A program made the position numbers and the translations under genes. The notes below the pieces were generated by a model. It did not search any database, was not told the DNA's origin, and saw nothing but the letters and a program-made list of their open reading frames with translations. A stretch of DNA of 64,000 bases. Origin: Jiangella alba (GTDB lineage: Bacteria > Actinomycetota > Actinomycetes > Jiangellales > Jiangellaceae). This document shows positions 15,362 to 23,897 of the stretch, in pieces. The stretch is taken from assembly GCF_900106035.1 (NCBI RefSeq), contig NZ_FNUC01000004.1:806001-870000 (forward strand), in the 5' to 3' direction. The stretch's first letter is position 1, and the number at the start of each line of letters is the position of its first letter.

Positions 15362-18019
15362 TCAGTGGGCGAGGAGGAGGCTGCGTTCCCACTGGTAGCG
15401 GCAGGCGGCCGCGTCGAGGGTCTCGGCGGCGGCGAGCACGCCGTCGCGGTCGCCGGCGGCCAGAGCGGCGGCGCGGTCGACGATCGCGGCGGCGATGACG
15501 TTGTCGGTGGTGAACGGGCGGGCGCGGGCGATCCGTTCGCCGGCGTCGGGCAGTTCGGCCAGCACGGCGGCCTCCGCCCAGAGGGCCGCGTACCAGGGTC
15601 GCCAGATCAGCTCGAACCAGCTGCGGAACTCCTCGGGCGGCCGATGCAGGACGGCGACCGCGTCGGCCGGACGGTCCAGGTGCAGCGCCTCGAGGGCGGC
15701 GAAGAAGCTCTCGACGGAACGCTGGTCGTGCGGCCGCCGTTCGGCCGAGCCGATGCCCGCCTCGACGTCGCGCCACACGGCCTGCGCGGCGGCGTCGCCC
15801 CGGGCGCCGTGCACGGACGCGAGCGCGGCGGCCACCCGGCGCAGCGACGGGATGCGCGGCCGCCCGGCCCGCTCCCAGCTCTCCCGGAACAGCTCGCCGA
15901 CGGCGATCGCCTCGTCCCAGTCCCCCGCCAGCACCATGACGACGATCAGCCGGGCGGCGCCGGCGTGCGTCACCTCGCGCTGCGACGGCAGGTCGCGCAG
16001 TGTCTCGGCCGCCTGCCGGGCCTGCCGGAGGTCGCCCGCCGCGATCGCCGACTCCGCCGCCATCCCGTAGGCGTCGGACAGTTCGAAGCCCTGCTCCGGA
16101 TCGGGCGAGCCGGCCAGCAGGGCGGTCCGGCGCAGCGCGCTCTCCAGGGCGGCGCGGGCCTCGCCGCGAGCGAGGCGCAGGCCGGTCAGCTGGTCGAGGG
16201 CGGCGCTCTCGACGACCGGGTCGCCGCTCTCGCGGGCCAGCTCGATGGCCTGCTCCGTGGCGGCGGCGGTGCCCGGCTGGTCGTCGACGGCGGCGAACGC
16301 CTCGACGACGGCGCAGCGGGCCAGCGTGCCGGGATCGTCGGCGAGCGTCTGGGCGGTGGCCAGCCAGCCGGCGGCGGTCGCGGCGGGCGGGACCTCGGCC
16401 AGGATGCCGGCCGAACGGTGCACCAGCTCGGCGGCGTGGGCGTACTGGTGGGCGGCGAGGACGGTGTCGCCGGCACGCTGTGCGGCCTCGGCGGTGGCGA
16501 GGTGCAGCCGCAGGGCGTCGGCGCCGGCCAGCCGGGACCGCGCCGACCCGGTGGCCAGCGCCAGGGCCGCGGCCCGCCCCGCGTCGTCGGCGGCGAGGGC
16601 GGCGGCCTGTTCGAACCGGCGCTGCGCCTCGGCCGGCAGCCCACGCCGGTGACACAACCGGCCGACGAGCAGCGCCGTCTGCGCGCCGGCCGGGGCATCG
16701 TGCGTGACGATCCAGGCGAGGGCCGCGTGCAGGTCGTCGGCGAGGCGATCGACCTGGGCGCGCCAGCCGGGGACGGCCGGGTCCGCTGCCAGCAGCGCGG
16801 TCCCCTCGGCGGTGCACCAGCTCAGGTGCGCGGCCCGGACCGACTCGTCCTCACCGGCCTCCACCAGCCGCTCGGCGCCGTACTGACGGATCGTCTCCAG
16901 CGCCTGGTACCGCGTCGCGTCGCCGCCGGCCACCGGCACCAGCAGGCTGTCGTCGGCCAGGGCGGCCAGCGTCGCGGCGGAGCCCCCGGCCACCACGGCG
17001 GCGTCGGAGGCCCGGAACGGCGCCGCGAACACGGACACCCGCCGCAGCACCGTCCGCCCGGGCTCGTCGAGGAGGTCGTGGCTCCAGTCCAGCGCCGACC
17101 GCAGCGACCCGTGCCGCCCGCCGCCGCGGCGCGCGCCGTCGAGCAGCCGGAGCCGGTCGCCCAGCCCGCTCTCCAGCCCGTCCAGCCCGACGGCCGGCAG
17201 CCGCGCCGCGGCCAGCTCGATCGCCAGCGGGTTCCCGTCGAGTGCCGCGCAGATCGCCGCCACCCGCGCCTGCGACCCGGACGGCAGCGGCGCGCCAGCC
17301 GCACGGGCGCGCTCACCGAACAGCGCCGCCGCGTCGGCCCCGAGACCGCCGACCGGCACGACCCACTCGAACGGCAGCAGCAGCCGCGACCGGCTGGTCG
17401 CCAGCACCGTCAGCCCGGGCGCGGCGGCCAGCAGCGGCTCGACGAACCCGGCGACGCCGTCGAGCACGTGCTCGCAGTTGTCCAGGACGAGCAGCGCGGA
17501 CCGCCCGCGGGCCCAGCCGGCCACCGTCTCCGGCACGCCGCGACCGGGCTGCTCGCCCAGGCCCAGCGCCGCCGCCACCGCGGCCGGGACGGCGTCGCCC
17601 TCGGGCACGGGGACGAGGTCGGCGTACCAGGCGCCGCCGGCGAACCGGTCCGCGACGTCGGCCGCGACGGCCAGCGCGAGCCTGGTCTTGCCGACGCCGC
17701 CGGGGCCGACCGCCACCACCAGCCGCTGCTCCGTGACGGCGGACAGCAGCGCCGCTCGCTCAGCCTCTCGTCCGACGAACGAGGTCAGCGTCGCGGGCAG
17801 CGCGGGCGCGGCGGCGCCGGCCGACACCACGGACGGCGCCAGCGCGGCCAGCGCGCGCCGGTCGCTCGCGCCGAACTTGCGCAGCAGCGCCGACACGTGG
17901 CTCTCGACGGTGCGCACGGAGATGACGAACCGGGCGGCGATCTCGGCGTTCGTCAGATGCTCGCCGAGCGCCGCGAGCACCTCGGCCTCGCGCGCCGAGA
18001 TCTCCGGAGCCGCCACCAC
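15362..18019 (-). CDS. large LuxR-type regulator with N-terminal HTH, STAND-like ATPase and TPR-like tail
   Basis: 885 residues. Unusually for LuxR proteins the HTH is at the N-terminus (residues 7-60, LTNAEIAARFVISVRTVESHV). An AfsR-like P-loop ATPase follows: FVGREAE, GPGGVGKTR at 105-112, Walker B LLVLDNCEHVLDGV, then an ATSRSRLL sensor. The last 450 residues are Ala/Leu-rich helices resembling TPRs. Start is GTG 18019 or 18016. Such STAND regulators integrate ATP binding and an unknown ligand and often control secondary metabolism. It is divergent from the HAD hydrolase with 33 nt between starts. Confidence 0.82.
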   Translation of the reverse strand: MVAAPEISAREAEVLAALGEHLTNAEIAARFVISVRTVESHVSALLRKFGASDRRALAALAPSVVSAGAAAPALPATLTSFVGREAERAALLSAVTEQRLVVAVGPGGVGKTRLALAVAADVADRFAGGAWYADLVPVPEGDAVPAAVAAALGLGEQPGRGVPETVAGWARGRSALLVLDNCEHVLDGVAGFVEPLLAAAPGLTVLATSRSRLLLPFEWVVPVGGLGADAAALFGERARAAGAPLPSGSQARVAAICAALDGNPLAIELAAARLPAVGLDGLESGLGDRLRLLDGARRGGGRHGSLRSALDWSHDLLDEPGRTVLRRVSVFAAPFRASDAAVVAGGSAATLAALADDSLLVPVAGGDATRYQALETIRQYGAERLVEAGEDESVRAAHLSWCTAEGTALLAADPAVPGWRAQVDRLADDLHAALAWIVTHDAPAGAQTALLVGRLCHRRGLPAEAQRRFEQAAALAADDAGRAAALALATGSARSRLAGADALRLHLATAEAAQRAGDTVLAAHQYAHAAELVHRSAGILAEVPPAATAAGWLATAQTLADDPGTLARCAVVEAFAAVDDQPGTAAATEQAIELARESGDPVVESAALDQLTGLRLARGEARAALESALRRTALLAGSPDPEQGFELSDAYGMAAESAIAAGDLRQARQAAETLRDLPSQREVTHAGAARLIVVMVLAGDWDEAIAVGELFRESWERAGRPRIPSLRRVAAALASVHGARGDAAAQAVWRDVEAGIGSAERRPHDQRSVESFFAALEALHLDRPADAVAVLHRPPEEFRSWFELIWRPWYAALWAEAAVLAELPDAGERIARARPFTTDNVIAAAIVDRAAALAAGDRDGVLAAAETLDAAACRYQWERSLLLAH

Positions 18020-18052
18020 CCGGCCATTGTGGCGCAACCTAGGGTGGTGTGG

Positions 18053-18718
18053 ATGACCCCGCACCCCGACTTCGACGCCATCGTCTTCGACATCCTCGGC
18101 ACCATGGTCGACGAACCCGGCGGCGTCCGGCGGGCCCTGCGCACGGCGCGACCCGGCGCCGACGACGCGGCGGCCGCCGAACGGTGGGCCGCGCACGTCG
18201 ACGAGCAGCAGCGCGAGATCGTCGCGGGGCGCCGGCCGTACGCCCCCAGCACCGTCATCGACCGCGAAGCGGCCGCCGCCGCGACCGGAACGGCCGACGG
18301 CGCCGACGCCGTGGCGGCCGACGCGCTCCGGCTGGACCCGTGGCCCGACTCCGTCGCCGCGCTGGACCGCCTCGCCGCCCGGTTCCCCGTCATCGGCCTG
18401 TCGAACGCCGACGCGTCCGCGCTGACCCGCATCGGCGCGCACGCCGGGCTGCGCTGGCACCAACTGCTCTCGGGCGAGGACGCCCGCACCTACAAGCCCG
18501 ACCCCGAGGTGTACCGGCTGGCGCCGCGGGCCACCGGCAGCGCGCCGGAGCGCCTGCTCATGGTCGCCGCCCACGCCTGGGACCTGCGCGGCGCCCAGGC
18601 GATCGGCATGCGCACCGCCTACGTGGCCCGCCCGGTCGGCGACCCGCCCGCTCCGTCGGACTCCTTCGACCTGACCGCGACCGGCCTGGACGACCTCGCG
18701 AGCCAGCTGGGCTGCTAG
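18053..18718 (+). CDS. HAD-superfamily hydrolase (haloacid dehalogenase type II-like)
   Basis: 221 residues. HAD motif I is VFDILGTMVDE near residue 10, with Asp nucleophile and the hydrophobic plus Gly-Thr form found in L-2-haloacid dehalogenases; motif II is GLSNAD, motif III KPDPEVYRLA, and the motif IV region AAHAWDLRGAQAIGM. The AHAWDLRGA segment is typical of type II haloacid dehalogenase-like proteins, though real dehalogenase activity cannot be assumed. ATG 18053 is preceded by AGGGTGGTGTGG. The divergent LuxR-ATPase protein is the obvious candidate regulator. Confidence 0.82.
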   Translation: MTPHPDFDAIVFDILGTMVDEPGGVRRALRTARPGADDAAAAERWAAHVDEQQREIVAGRRPYAPSTVIDREAAAAATGTADGADAVAADALRLDPWPDSVAALDRLAARFPVIGLSNADASALTRIGAHAGLRWHQLLSGEDARTYKPDPEVYRLAPRATGSAPERLLMVAAHAWDLRGAQAIGMRTAYVARPVGDPPAPSDSFDLTATGLDDLASQLGC

Positions 18719-18863
18719 ATGAGTGAGTCGTCTTGATCTTGCGGGTGTGTCGTTGCCGGTACGGCGAGGACGCGGTCAGGCGGCACGTCCTAGATCTAGA
18801 ACTGACGGAGGTTGTTGACAGTCCAGGGTCCTGAAACCTAGGAGACCCTCGTGACTGAACGAG

Positions 18864-19282
18864 AACTCGAGCGTCTGGCTCAAGCGCTACGAGGAGGAAG
18901 GCGTCGAGGGGCTCAAGGACCGCTCCAGCGCTCCACACCACTCACTTCGGGCCGGGCAAGATCTCGATGTACCTCGAGCGCTACCACCAGGTGAAGATCA
19001 GCCCTTCGGACGTGTGGCGGATCCTGCGCAAGGCCGGCGTCAACCGGCTGCCGGCCTCCCAGCGGTACAAGCGACGCGAAACTCGGTGGAAGCGCTACGA
19101 GAAGCAACGGCCGGGCCACCAGCTGCAGGTGGACGTGAAATTCAAGGGCATCGGCCACGTCCGAATCAGGCCGCGAACACCACGCCTCAACGGCAAGGTG
19201 GAGCGCAGCCACCGCATCGACTCCGAAGAGTTCTACCGGCTCCTCGAAGGCGAGATCATCGACGACGCCCGACTCTTCGAGA
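18864..19282 (+). pseudogene. IS481-family transposase remnant (frameshift and internal deletion)
   Basis: The first part (18864-18945) reads VWLKRYEEEGVEGLKDRSS, the HTH-linker of IS481 transposases. A +1 frameshift follows, and from 18949 another frame continues with ISMYLERYH, VWRILRKAGVNRLPASQRYK and HQLQVDVKF. There the integrase core is broken: VDVKF joins directly to KGIGHVRIRPRTPRLNGKVE, skipping an estimated 70-80 residues that should hold the second catalytic Asp. The end (RLLEGEIIDDARLF) passes into unrelated sequence. No terminal repeats were found. Clearly inactive. Confidence 0.85.
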
Positions 19283-19323
19283 CCCGGCCGGCCCGCCGCC
19301 CGCCGGGAGTACTGTTCCGGCGC

Positions 19324-19360
19324 GGTGACACCAGCGCCAACTGTTGGCACGAGTGTCACC
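19324..19360. repeat. imperfect palindrome, relative of the 13828 element
   Basis: Two 18-nt arms around a T with three mismatches; the outer GGTGACAC/GTGTCACC and the core GCCAAC-T-GTTGGC pair well. The core CCAGCGCCAACTGTTGGC is shared with 13828-13870. It lies between the transposase remnant and the 3' end of the LacI gene and could terminate the latter. Confidence 0.6.
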
Positions 19361-19421
19361 CCGCCGCACGCCCACCACCCGGGGGCCCGCATCTGATCGG
19401 CGATCAAGAGGACTCAGTCGT

Positions 19422-20414
19422 CTAGGGAGCGGCCGTGCTCTCCCGGGTGATCAGGCTGGTGGCCAGCTCGATCCGCAGCGGCTGGTCGGTGCCGGGCGGG
19501 TCGAGGACCGTGCGGATGGCGATGCGGGCCATCTCCATCAGCGGCTGACGCACCGTGGTGAGCGCCGGCGACACCCACTCGCACAGCGCGACGTCGTCGA
19601 AGCCGACGACGCTGAGGTGGTCGGGGACGCGCAGCCCGCGCCGGTGCGCCTCGGCGTAGACGCCGGTGGCCTGCAGGTCCGACCCGGCGAAGACGGCCGT
19701 CGGCGGGTCGGGCAGGTCGAGCAGCACACGAGCCTGGGCCGAACCGCCGTCGGGGCGGAAGTCGCCGTAGCGGACGAGCGCGTCGTCGGCCGGCAGCCCG
19801 GCCCGGCCGAGCGCCGCGCGGTAGCCCTCGACCCGCTGCTGGCTGCAGACCAGTTCCGACGGGCCCGTGATGACGCCGATGCGCCGGTGCCCGAGGCCGA
19901 TCAGGTGCTCGGTGGCGGCCAGCGCGCCCGCCCAGTTCGTGACGCCGACGGTGGGGATGGCGGCGTCGAACCCGCCGACGGGGTCGACCAGCACGAACGG
20001 GATGCCGGCCGCGGTGAGCCGGCGCGCGCCACCGGCCGGCAGCGGCGCCAGCGCGAGCAGGACGCCGTCGGAGCGGCGGGCGGTGACGCGGTCGAGCCAG
20101 CTCGCGTCGTCGCGGCCCTCGGTGGCCGTGACGACGACGGCGGCGCCGGCCCGGCGGGCCTCCTGCTCGGCGCCGCGCAGCACGTCCATCGACCACGGCG
20201 TGTTCAGCTCGGAGATGACGAGGTCGATGAGTCCGGTCCGCTCCTCGACGCGGGTGCCGCGACGCTCGTAGCCGCGGGCGTCGAGCAGGTCCTGGACGCG
20301 GGCGCGGGTGGCCGGCGCGACCTCCGTCCGGCCGTTGAGCACCTTGCTGACCGTCGCCTCGGAGACGCCGGCCTCGCGGGCGATCTCGGCGATCGTCACC
20401 CGGGTGGTCGTCAC
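19422..20414 (-). CDS. LacI-family transcriptional regulator
   Basis: 330 residues. The N-terminal LacI HTH reads VTIAEIAREAGVSEATVSKVLNG with the hinge helix following, then a periplasmic-binding-type effector domain with GLIDLVISELNTPWSMDVLRG, the GHRRIGVITGP segment and VVGFDDVALCEWVSPALTTVRQP. GTG 20414 overlaps the stop of the upstream dehydratase-like gene (GTGA), so the two form one operon. The divergent xylA and two CCGAAAGTTTCGG-like operators in the gap suggest it is the local xylose or sugar-acid repressor. Confidence 0.88.
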   Translation of the reverse strand: MTTTRVTIAEIAREAGVSEATVSKVLNGRTEVAPATRARVQDLLDARGYERRGTRVEERTGLIDLVISELNTPWSMDVLRGAEQEARRAGAAVVVTATEGRDDASWLDRVTARRSDGVLLALAPLPAGGARRLTAAGIPFVLVDPVGGFDAAIPTVGVTNWAGALAATEHLIGLGHRRIGVITGPSELVCSQQRVEGYRAALGRAGLPADDALVRYGDFRPDGGSAQARVLLDLPDPPTAVFAGSDLQATGVYAEAHRRGLRVPDHLSVVGFDDVALCEWVSPALTTVRQPLMEMARIAIRTVLDPPGTDQPLRIELATSLITRESTAAP

Positions 20415-21322
20415 GGCGCCGCACGCAACCTGACGTCGTCGCGCGCGCCGGCCAGCCACGACATCGCCTCGACGCCCTCGACGACCGGGTTGGACAGCGC
20501 GCTGACGCCGCCGACCTCGATGCGGACGACGTCGCCGGTCCGCAGCGTCCACGGCGCGGCCGGGACCAGGCAGGTGCCGGTGGACAGCACGGCGCCGTCG
20601 GGGAAGACGTCGGCGCGCACCAGGAACGACACCAGCTCGTCGAACCGGCGGCGCAGTTGCGACGTGCTCGCCGTGCCGGACCAGTCGTCGGCGCCGTCGC
20701 GCGTGATCGACATGGACACCGGCAGCGCGTACGGGTGGGGCACCTCCCACGCGGGCCGGACGCCCGGGCCGACGGCGCACGCGCCGAGGTAGGCCTTGGC
20801 CTGCGGGAGGTAGAGCGGGTTCTCGCCCTCGATGGTCCGCGACGAGACGTCGTTGCAGACGGTGTACCCGGCGATCTCGCCGTGCGCGGTGACGACGACC
20901 GCGACCTCGGGCTCCGGGACGTCGATGCGGGAGTCGGCGCGGACGGCGATGGGCTCGCCGTCGCCGACCACCCGCCAGGCGACGGACTTGAAGAACAGCT
21001 CCGGCCGCTCGGCGTCGTAGACCTGCTCGTAGACCGACGCGGACCGCTCGCTCTCCTCGACCCGCGCCTCCTCGGACACCTTGTACGTGACGCCGCAGGC
21101 CCACACCTCGGTGCCGCCGTCGACGGGCGGCAGCAGCGACACGCCGTCGACGGGCAGCACCGGCCCGGACGCGCTCTCGACGACGGAGCGCAGCGACGCC
21201 AGCGGCAACCGCCACAGCTCAGCGAGCGACCCGGCCCCGTCGAGCGTGGTGACGGTGTCGCCGTCGAGCACGCCGACGCTCGCCTGGGGGGACGACGGGG
21301 TGGCGAACCTGACCAGCAGCAC
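20411..21322 (-). CDS. fumarylacetoacetase-fold enzyme, probable 2-keto-3-deoxy-sugar-acid dehydratase
   Basis: 303 residues of the FAH superfamily. The central region VWACGVTYKVSEEARVEES, then YEQVYDAERPELFFKS, is characteristic of the branch containing 2-keto-3-deoxy-D-arabinonate/xylonate dehydratases, rather than of fumarylacetoacetase itself. Metal-binding acids lie in the DVPEPEVAVVV stretch (ExE), followed by GYTVCNDVSSRTIEGENPLYLPQAK. Start GTG 21322 has GGAGAG upstream. Location between a LacI regulator and xylA supports oxidative pentose catabolism giving alpha-ketoglutarate semialdehyde. No dehydrogenase or first dehydratase is nearby, so the pathway would be completed elsewhere. 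Confidence 0.78.
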   Translation of the reverse strand: MLLVRFATPSSPQASVGVLDGDTVTTLDGAGSLAELWRLPLASLRSVVESASGPVLPVDGVSLLPPVDGGTEVWACGVTYKVSEEARVEESERSASVYEQVYDAERPELFFKSVAWRVVGDGEPIAVRADSRIDVPEPEVAVVVTAHGEIAGYTVCNDVSSRTIEGENPLYLPQAKAYLGACAVGPGVRPAWEVPHPYALPVSMSITRDGADDWSGTASTSQLRRRFDELVSFLVRADVFPDGAVLSTGTCLVPAAPWTLRTGDVVRIEVGGVSALSNPVVEGVEAMSWLAGARDDVRLRAAP

Positions 21323-21344
21323 AGCGACTCTCCGTCCACGACCG

Positions 21345-21357
21345 CCGAAAGTTTCGG
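21345..21357. promoter_or_regulatory. LacI-type operator CCGAAAGTTTCGG
   Basis: A perfect 13-bp palindrome 23 nt upstream of the dehydratase-like gene start (21322, minus strand), in the gap divergent to xylA. The odd-length palindrome with central A/T-rich half-sites fits LacI-family operators. Confidence 0.65.
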
Positions 21358-21464
21358 AATCTCCACGGTAACGAGCGTCACAGCCCGACGTCAACGGGCC
21401 GCCATCAACCCACGTCCAGCCCTTGCGATGACCAGAGCCCGGGCCTAATGTGGCGAGGTAGTCC

Positions 21465-21477
21465 TGGAAACTTTCGG
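21465..21477. promoter_or_regulatory. second, imperfect LacI-type operator upstream of xylA
   Basis: TGGAAACTTTCGG matches the inverted form of the 21345 palindrome at 11 of 13 positions and lies 15 nt before the xylA ATG, directly ahead of the GGAGG ribosome site. A repressor bound here would block initiation. Confidence 0.6.
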
Positions 21478-21491
21478 CTGGAGGCCGCCGC

Positions 21492-22649
21492 ATGAACGAC
21501 TACACCCCCACCCGCGAGGACAGGTTCTCCTTCGGCCTCTGGACGGTCGGCTGGGAGGGCGTGGACGTGTTCGGCGGCGCCGTCCGCCCGCGGCTCGACC
21601 CCGCGCTCGCCGTGCACAAGCTGGCCGAGCTGGGCGCCTACGGCATCACCTTCCACGACAACGACGTCATCCCGTTCGGGGCGTCGCCGTCCGAGCGCGA
21701 CGCCGCGCTGAAGCCGTTCCGCGCGGCCCTCGACGAGACCGGCCTGCAGGTCCCGATGGTCACCACGAACCTGTTCTCGCACCCGGTCTTCCGCGACGGC
21801 GGGTTCACCAACAACGACCGCGACGTGCGCCGCTTCGCCGTCCGCAAGGCCGCCGACCAGATCGACCTCGGCGCTGAGCTGGGCGCCAAGGTGTTCGTCG
21901 CCTGGGGCGGCCGCGAGGGCGCCGAGTCGGGCGCCGCCAAGGACGTCAGGGCCGCGCTCGACCGCTACAAGGAGGCGTTCGACCTCCTCGGCCAGTACAT
22001 CCTCGACCGCGGCTACGACCTCAGGGTGGCCATCGAGCCGAAGCCGAACGAGCCGCGCGGCGACATCCTGCTGCCGACCATCGGCCACGCCATCGCGTTC
22101 ATCAACGAGCTCGAGCACCCTGAACTGGTCGGCCTCAACCCCGAGGTCGGGCACGAGGAGATGGCGTCGATGAACTACGCGCACGGCATCGCCCAGGCGC
22201 TGTGGCACGGCAAGCTCTTCCACATCGACCTCAACGGCCAGACCGGCCCGCGCTACGACCAGGACTTCCGGTTCGGCGCCGGCAACGCCCGCGGCGCCTT
22301 CTGGACCGTCGACGTCATCGAGTCCGGCGGCTACGACGGGCCGCGGCACTTCGACTTCAAGCCGCCGCGCACCGAGGACATGGACGGCGTCTGGGCGTCG
22401 GCCGCGGGCTGCATGCGCAACTACCTCATCCTGCGCGAGAAGACCGCCGCGTTCCGCGCCGACCCGGAGGTCCAGGAGGCGCTGGCCGCGGCTCGGCTGG
22501 ACCAGCTGGCCACCCCCACGGCGGCCCCGGGCGAGACCGTCGACTCGCTGCGCGCCGACGCGTTCGACCCCGAGGAGGCGGCGCAGCGCGGCATGGCGTT
22601 CGAGCGGCTCGACCAGCTGGCGCTGGACTATCTCTACGGAGTCCGCTGA
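21492..22649 (+). CDS. xylA: xylose isomerase
   Basis: 385 residues, the class I (actinobacterial) length. Catalytic and metal residues are visible: FHDND with His 55 and Asp 58, IEPKPNEP with Glu 182 and Lys 184, [12 protein letters not shown] with metal Glu and the adjacent His, [15 protein letters not shown] with three metal Asp, and HFDFKPPR with the last Asp. It interconverts D-xylose and D-xylulose in the cytoplasm using Mg or Mn. The ATG is preceded by GGAGG and by a LacI-type operator. No xylB or xylose transporter is adjacent; the divergent LacI-dehydratase pair is unusual company for an isomerase-type xylA. Confidence 0.95.
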   Translation: MNDYTPTREDRFSFGLWTVGWEGVDVFGGAVRPRLDPALAVHKLAELGAYGITFHDNDVIPFGASPSERDAALKPFRAALDETGLQVPMVTTNLFSHPVFRDGGFTNNDRDVRRFAVRKAADQIDLGAELGAKVFVAWGGREGAESGAAKDVRAALDRYKEAFDLLGQYILDRGYDLRVAIEPKPNEPRGDILLPTIGHAIAFINELEHPELVGLNPEVGHEEMASMNYAHGIAQALWHGKLFHIDLNGQTGPRYDQDFRFGAGNARGAFWTVDVIESGGYDGPRHFDFKPPRTEDMDGVWASAAGCMRNYLILREKTAAFRADPEVQEALAAARLDQLATPTAAPGETVDSLRADAFDPEEAAQRGMAFERLDQLALDYLYGVR

Positions 22650-22658
22650 GATCGAGGG

Positions 22659-23531
22659 GTGGGCTGGTTCCTGCTCGGCGCCCCGTGGGACTGTTCCGCG
22701 TCCGGACGGGGTGAGGCGGACGCGCCCGGCGCGTTGCGGGCCGCCGGGCTGACGTCGCTGGTCGAGGCGGACCTGGGCGACGCGGACACCGTCGTCTCCG
22801 GCGGCGTCCGGGACCCGGAGACCGGGGTGCTGGCGCTGCCCGCCACGGTGGCGGCGGCCCACGCGCTGACGGCGTCGCTGACAGCCGCGCTGCGGGACCG
22901 GCCGGGGTCACGGCCGCTGGTCGTGGGCGGCGACTGCAGCCTGCTGCTCGGCGTGGTCCCGGCGGTGCGCCCGGCCGGGCTGTGGTTCCTCGACGGTCAC
23001 CCCGACTACCTCGACGGCGCGACGTCCGACACCGGCGAGACCGCCGACATGGACCTCGCGATCCTCACCGGCGCCGGCGCGCCGTCGCTCGTCTCCCTGG
23101 GCGGGGCCGTGCCGATGCTCGACCCGTCCGCCGTCGTCCTGCTCGGGCACCGGACCACCGGGCTCGACCCGGCGTCGGCCGCCGAGGTGGACCGGCTGCC
23201 GGACGCGCTGCACCGGATCGCGGCGCCCGACCTGCTGGCCGACCCGGCGGCGGCCGGACGCTCGGCGCGCGACCTGCTCGACGGTGACGGGATCTGGCTG
23301 CACCTCGACCTCGACGTCCTGGATCCGTCGGCGCTGCCCGCGGTGTCGTACCCGCAGCCGGGCGGCCCGTCGTGGGAGCAACTGGCCGACGTGCTCGCCC
23401 CGCTGGCGGCGTCGCCGCGGCTGCTCGGCGTCAGCGTCGCCGACTTCCGCGCCGACCTCGACCCGACCGGCGACCACGCCCGCCGCGTGGTGGAGCTGCT
23501 GAGCGAGGTGGTTACTCCAGCCACTCGGTGA
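22659..23531 (+). CDS. arginase/ureohydrolase-family protein with altered metal ligand
   Basis: 290 residues. Three arginase-fold metal motifs are recognisable: GGDCS near residue 88 (usually GGDHS), DGHPDYLD near 107 (usually DAHxD) and HLDLDVLDPS near 214. The first motif has Cys in place of the His that binds one Mn, so the metal site must be altered, although the Asp and His ligands of the second and third motifs remain. Substrate could be arginine, agmatine, a guanidino acid or formimidoylglutamate; none can be chosen. GTG 22659 lies 10 nt after xylA, so co-transcription is likely though the functional link is unclear. Confidence 0.75.
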   Translation: MGWFLLGAPWDCSASGRGEADAPGALRAAGLTSLVEADLGDADTVVSGGVRDPETGVLALPATVAAAHALTASLTAALRDRPGSRPLVVGGDCSLLLGVVPAVRPAGLWFLDGHPDYLDGATSDTGETADMDLAILTGAGAPSLVSLGGAVPMLDPSAVVLLGHRTTGLDPASAAEVDRLPDALHRIAAPDLLADPAAAGRSARDLLDGDGIWLHLDLDVLDPSALPAVSYPQPGGPSWEQLADVLAPLAASPRLLGVSVADFRADLDPTGDHARRVVELLSEVVTPATR

Positions 23532-23766
23532 TGAACACCGGGCTGGCGTGCACGTCGATCATCTCGAGGCGGCCGGTGCCCGTCTTGGCGAACTTGTGCG
23601 GCACCTGGGCCGGGCAGACGATGATCTGGCCGGCCCGGCCGACGATCTCGTCGTCGCCGACGGTGAAGAGGGCTTCGCCGCCGCCGTGATCGCGGCCCTC
23701 GAACTCCGTCGCCGATCCGTCCAGCTCGACGGGGAGGTCGGCTTGCTCGACAACGGTGGCACGGCC
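23512..23766 (-). pseudogene. 5'-truncated cupin gene
   Basis: Reading the minus strand from about 23670 to the TAA at 23512 gives a normal second half of a cupin_2 barrel: ALFTVGDDEIVGRAGQIIV, then PAQVPHKFAKTGTGRLEMID and VHASPVFITEWLE. The first half of the barrel, with the PPLHRH-type metal motif, is missing. The frame stays open upstream to the edge of the tRNA gene but has no ATG, GTG or TTG there. It overlaps the arginase-family gene by 20 nt at the 3' end. Probably a remnant left when the tRNA unit arrived, though a start in another frame cannot be excluded. Confidence 0.55.
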
Positions 23767-23797
23767 GATGGCCCGATCGTACGATGAGCGCGAACCA

Positions 23798-23872
23798 CAT
23801 GGAGTAGCTCAGTGGGAGATCGCCCGGCTGCTTACCGGGAGGGCGCAGGTTCGATTCCTGCCTCCATGTCCA
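23798..23872 (+). tRNA. anomalous tRNA gene, anticodon GCU in a class I (short variable arm) body
   Basis: Folds fully: acceptor CATGGAG/CTCCATG (7 bp), TA at 8-9, D-stem GCTC/GATC with one C-U mismatch, anticodon stem CCCGG/CCGGG with loop CTGCTTA, variable region AGGGC, T-stem GCAGG/CCTGC with loop TTCGATT, U73 and an encoded CCA. The central loop triplet is GCT, which would read serine AGC/AGU codons, but tRNA-Ser has a long variable arm and this one does not. Position 37 is T, where purine is normal. Identity is therefore unassigned. It stands 25 nt before a 764-residue protein gene on the same strand and directly abuts the truncated cupin gene. Confidence 0.75.
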
Positions 23873-23897
23873 CGTCAGCCGATCGGACGGAGTCCTC

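Noticed and set aside
13832-18718. A continuous plus-strand open frame of more than 1600 codons
   Set aside because: It is the antisense shadow of the FAD oxidase and LuxR-ATPase genes; its product is repetitive Gly/Arg/Pro sequence with no domain. Only its last 221 codons, the HAD hydrolase, are real.
23798-23872. Calling the tRNA a normal tRNA-Ser(GCU)
   Set aside because: The loop triplet is GCU but the long variable arm needed for tRNA-Ser is absent and position 37 is T, so serine identity is not supported.
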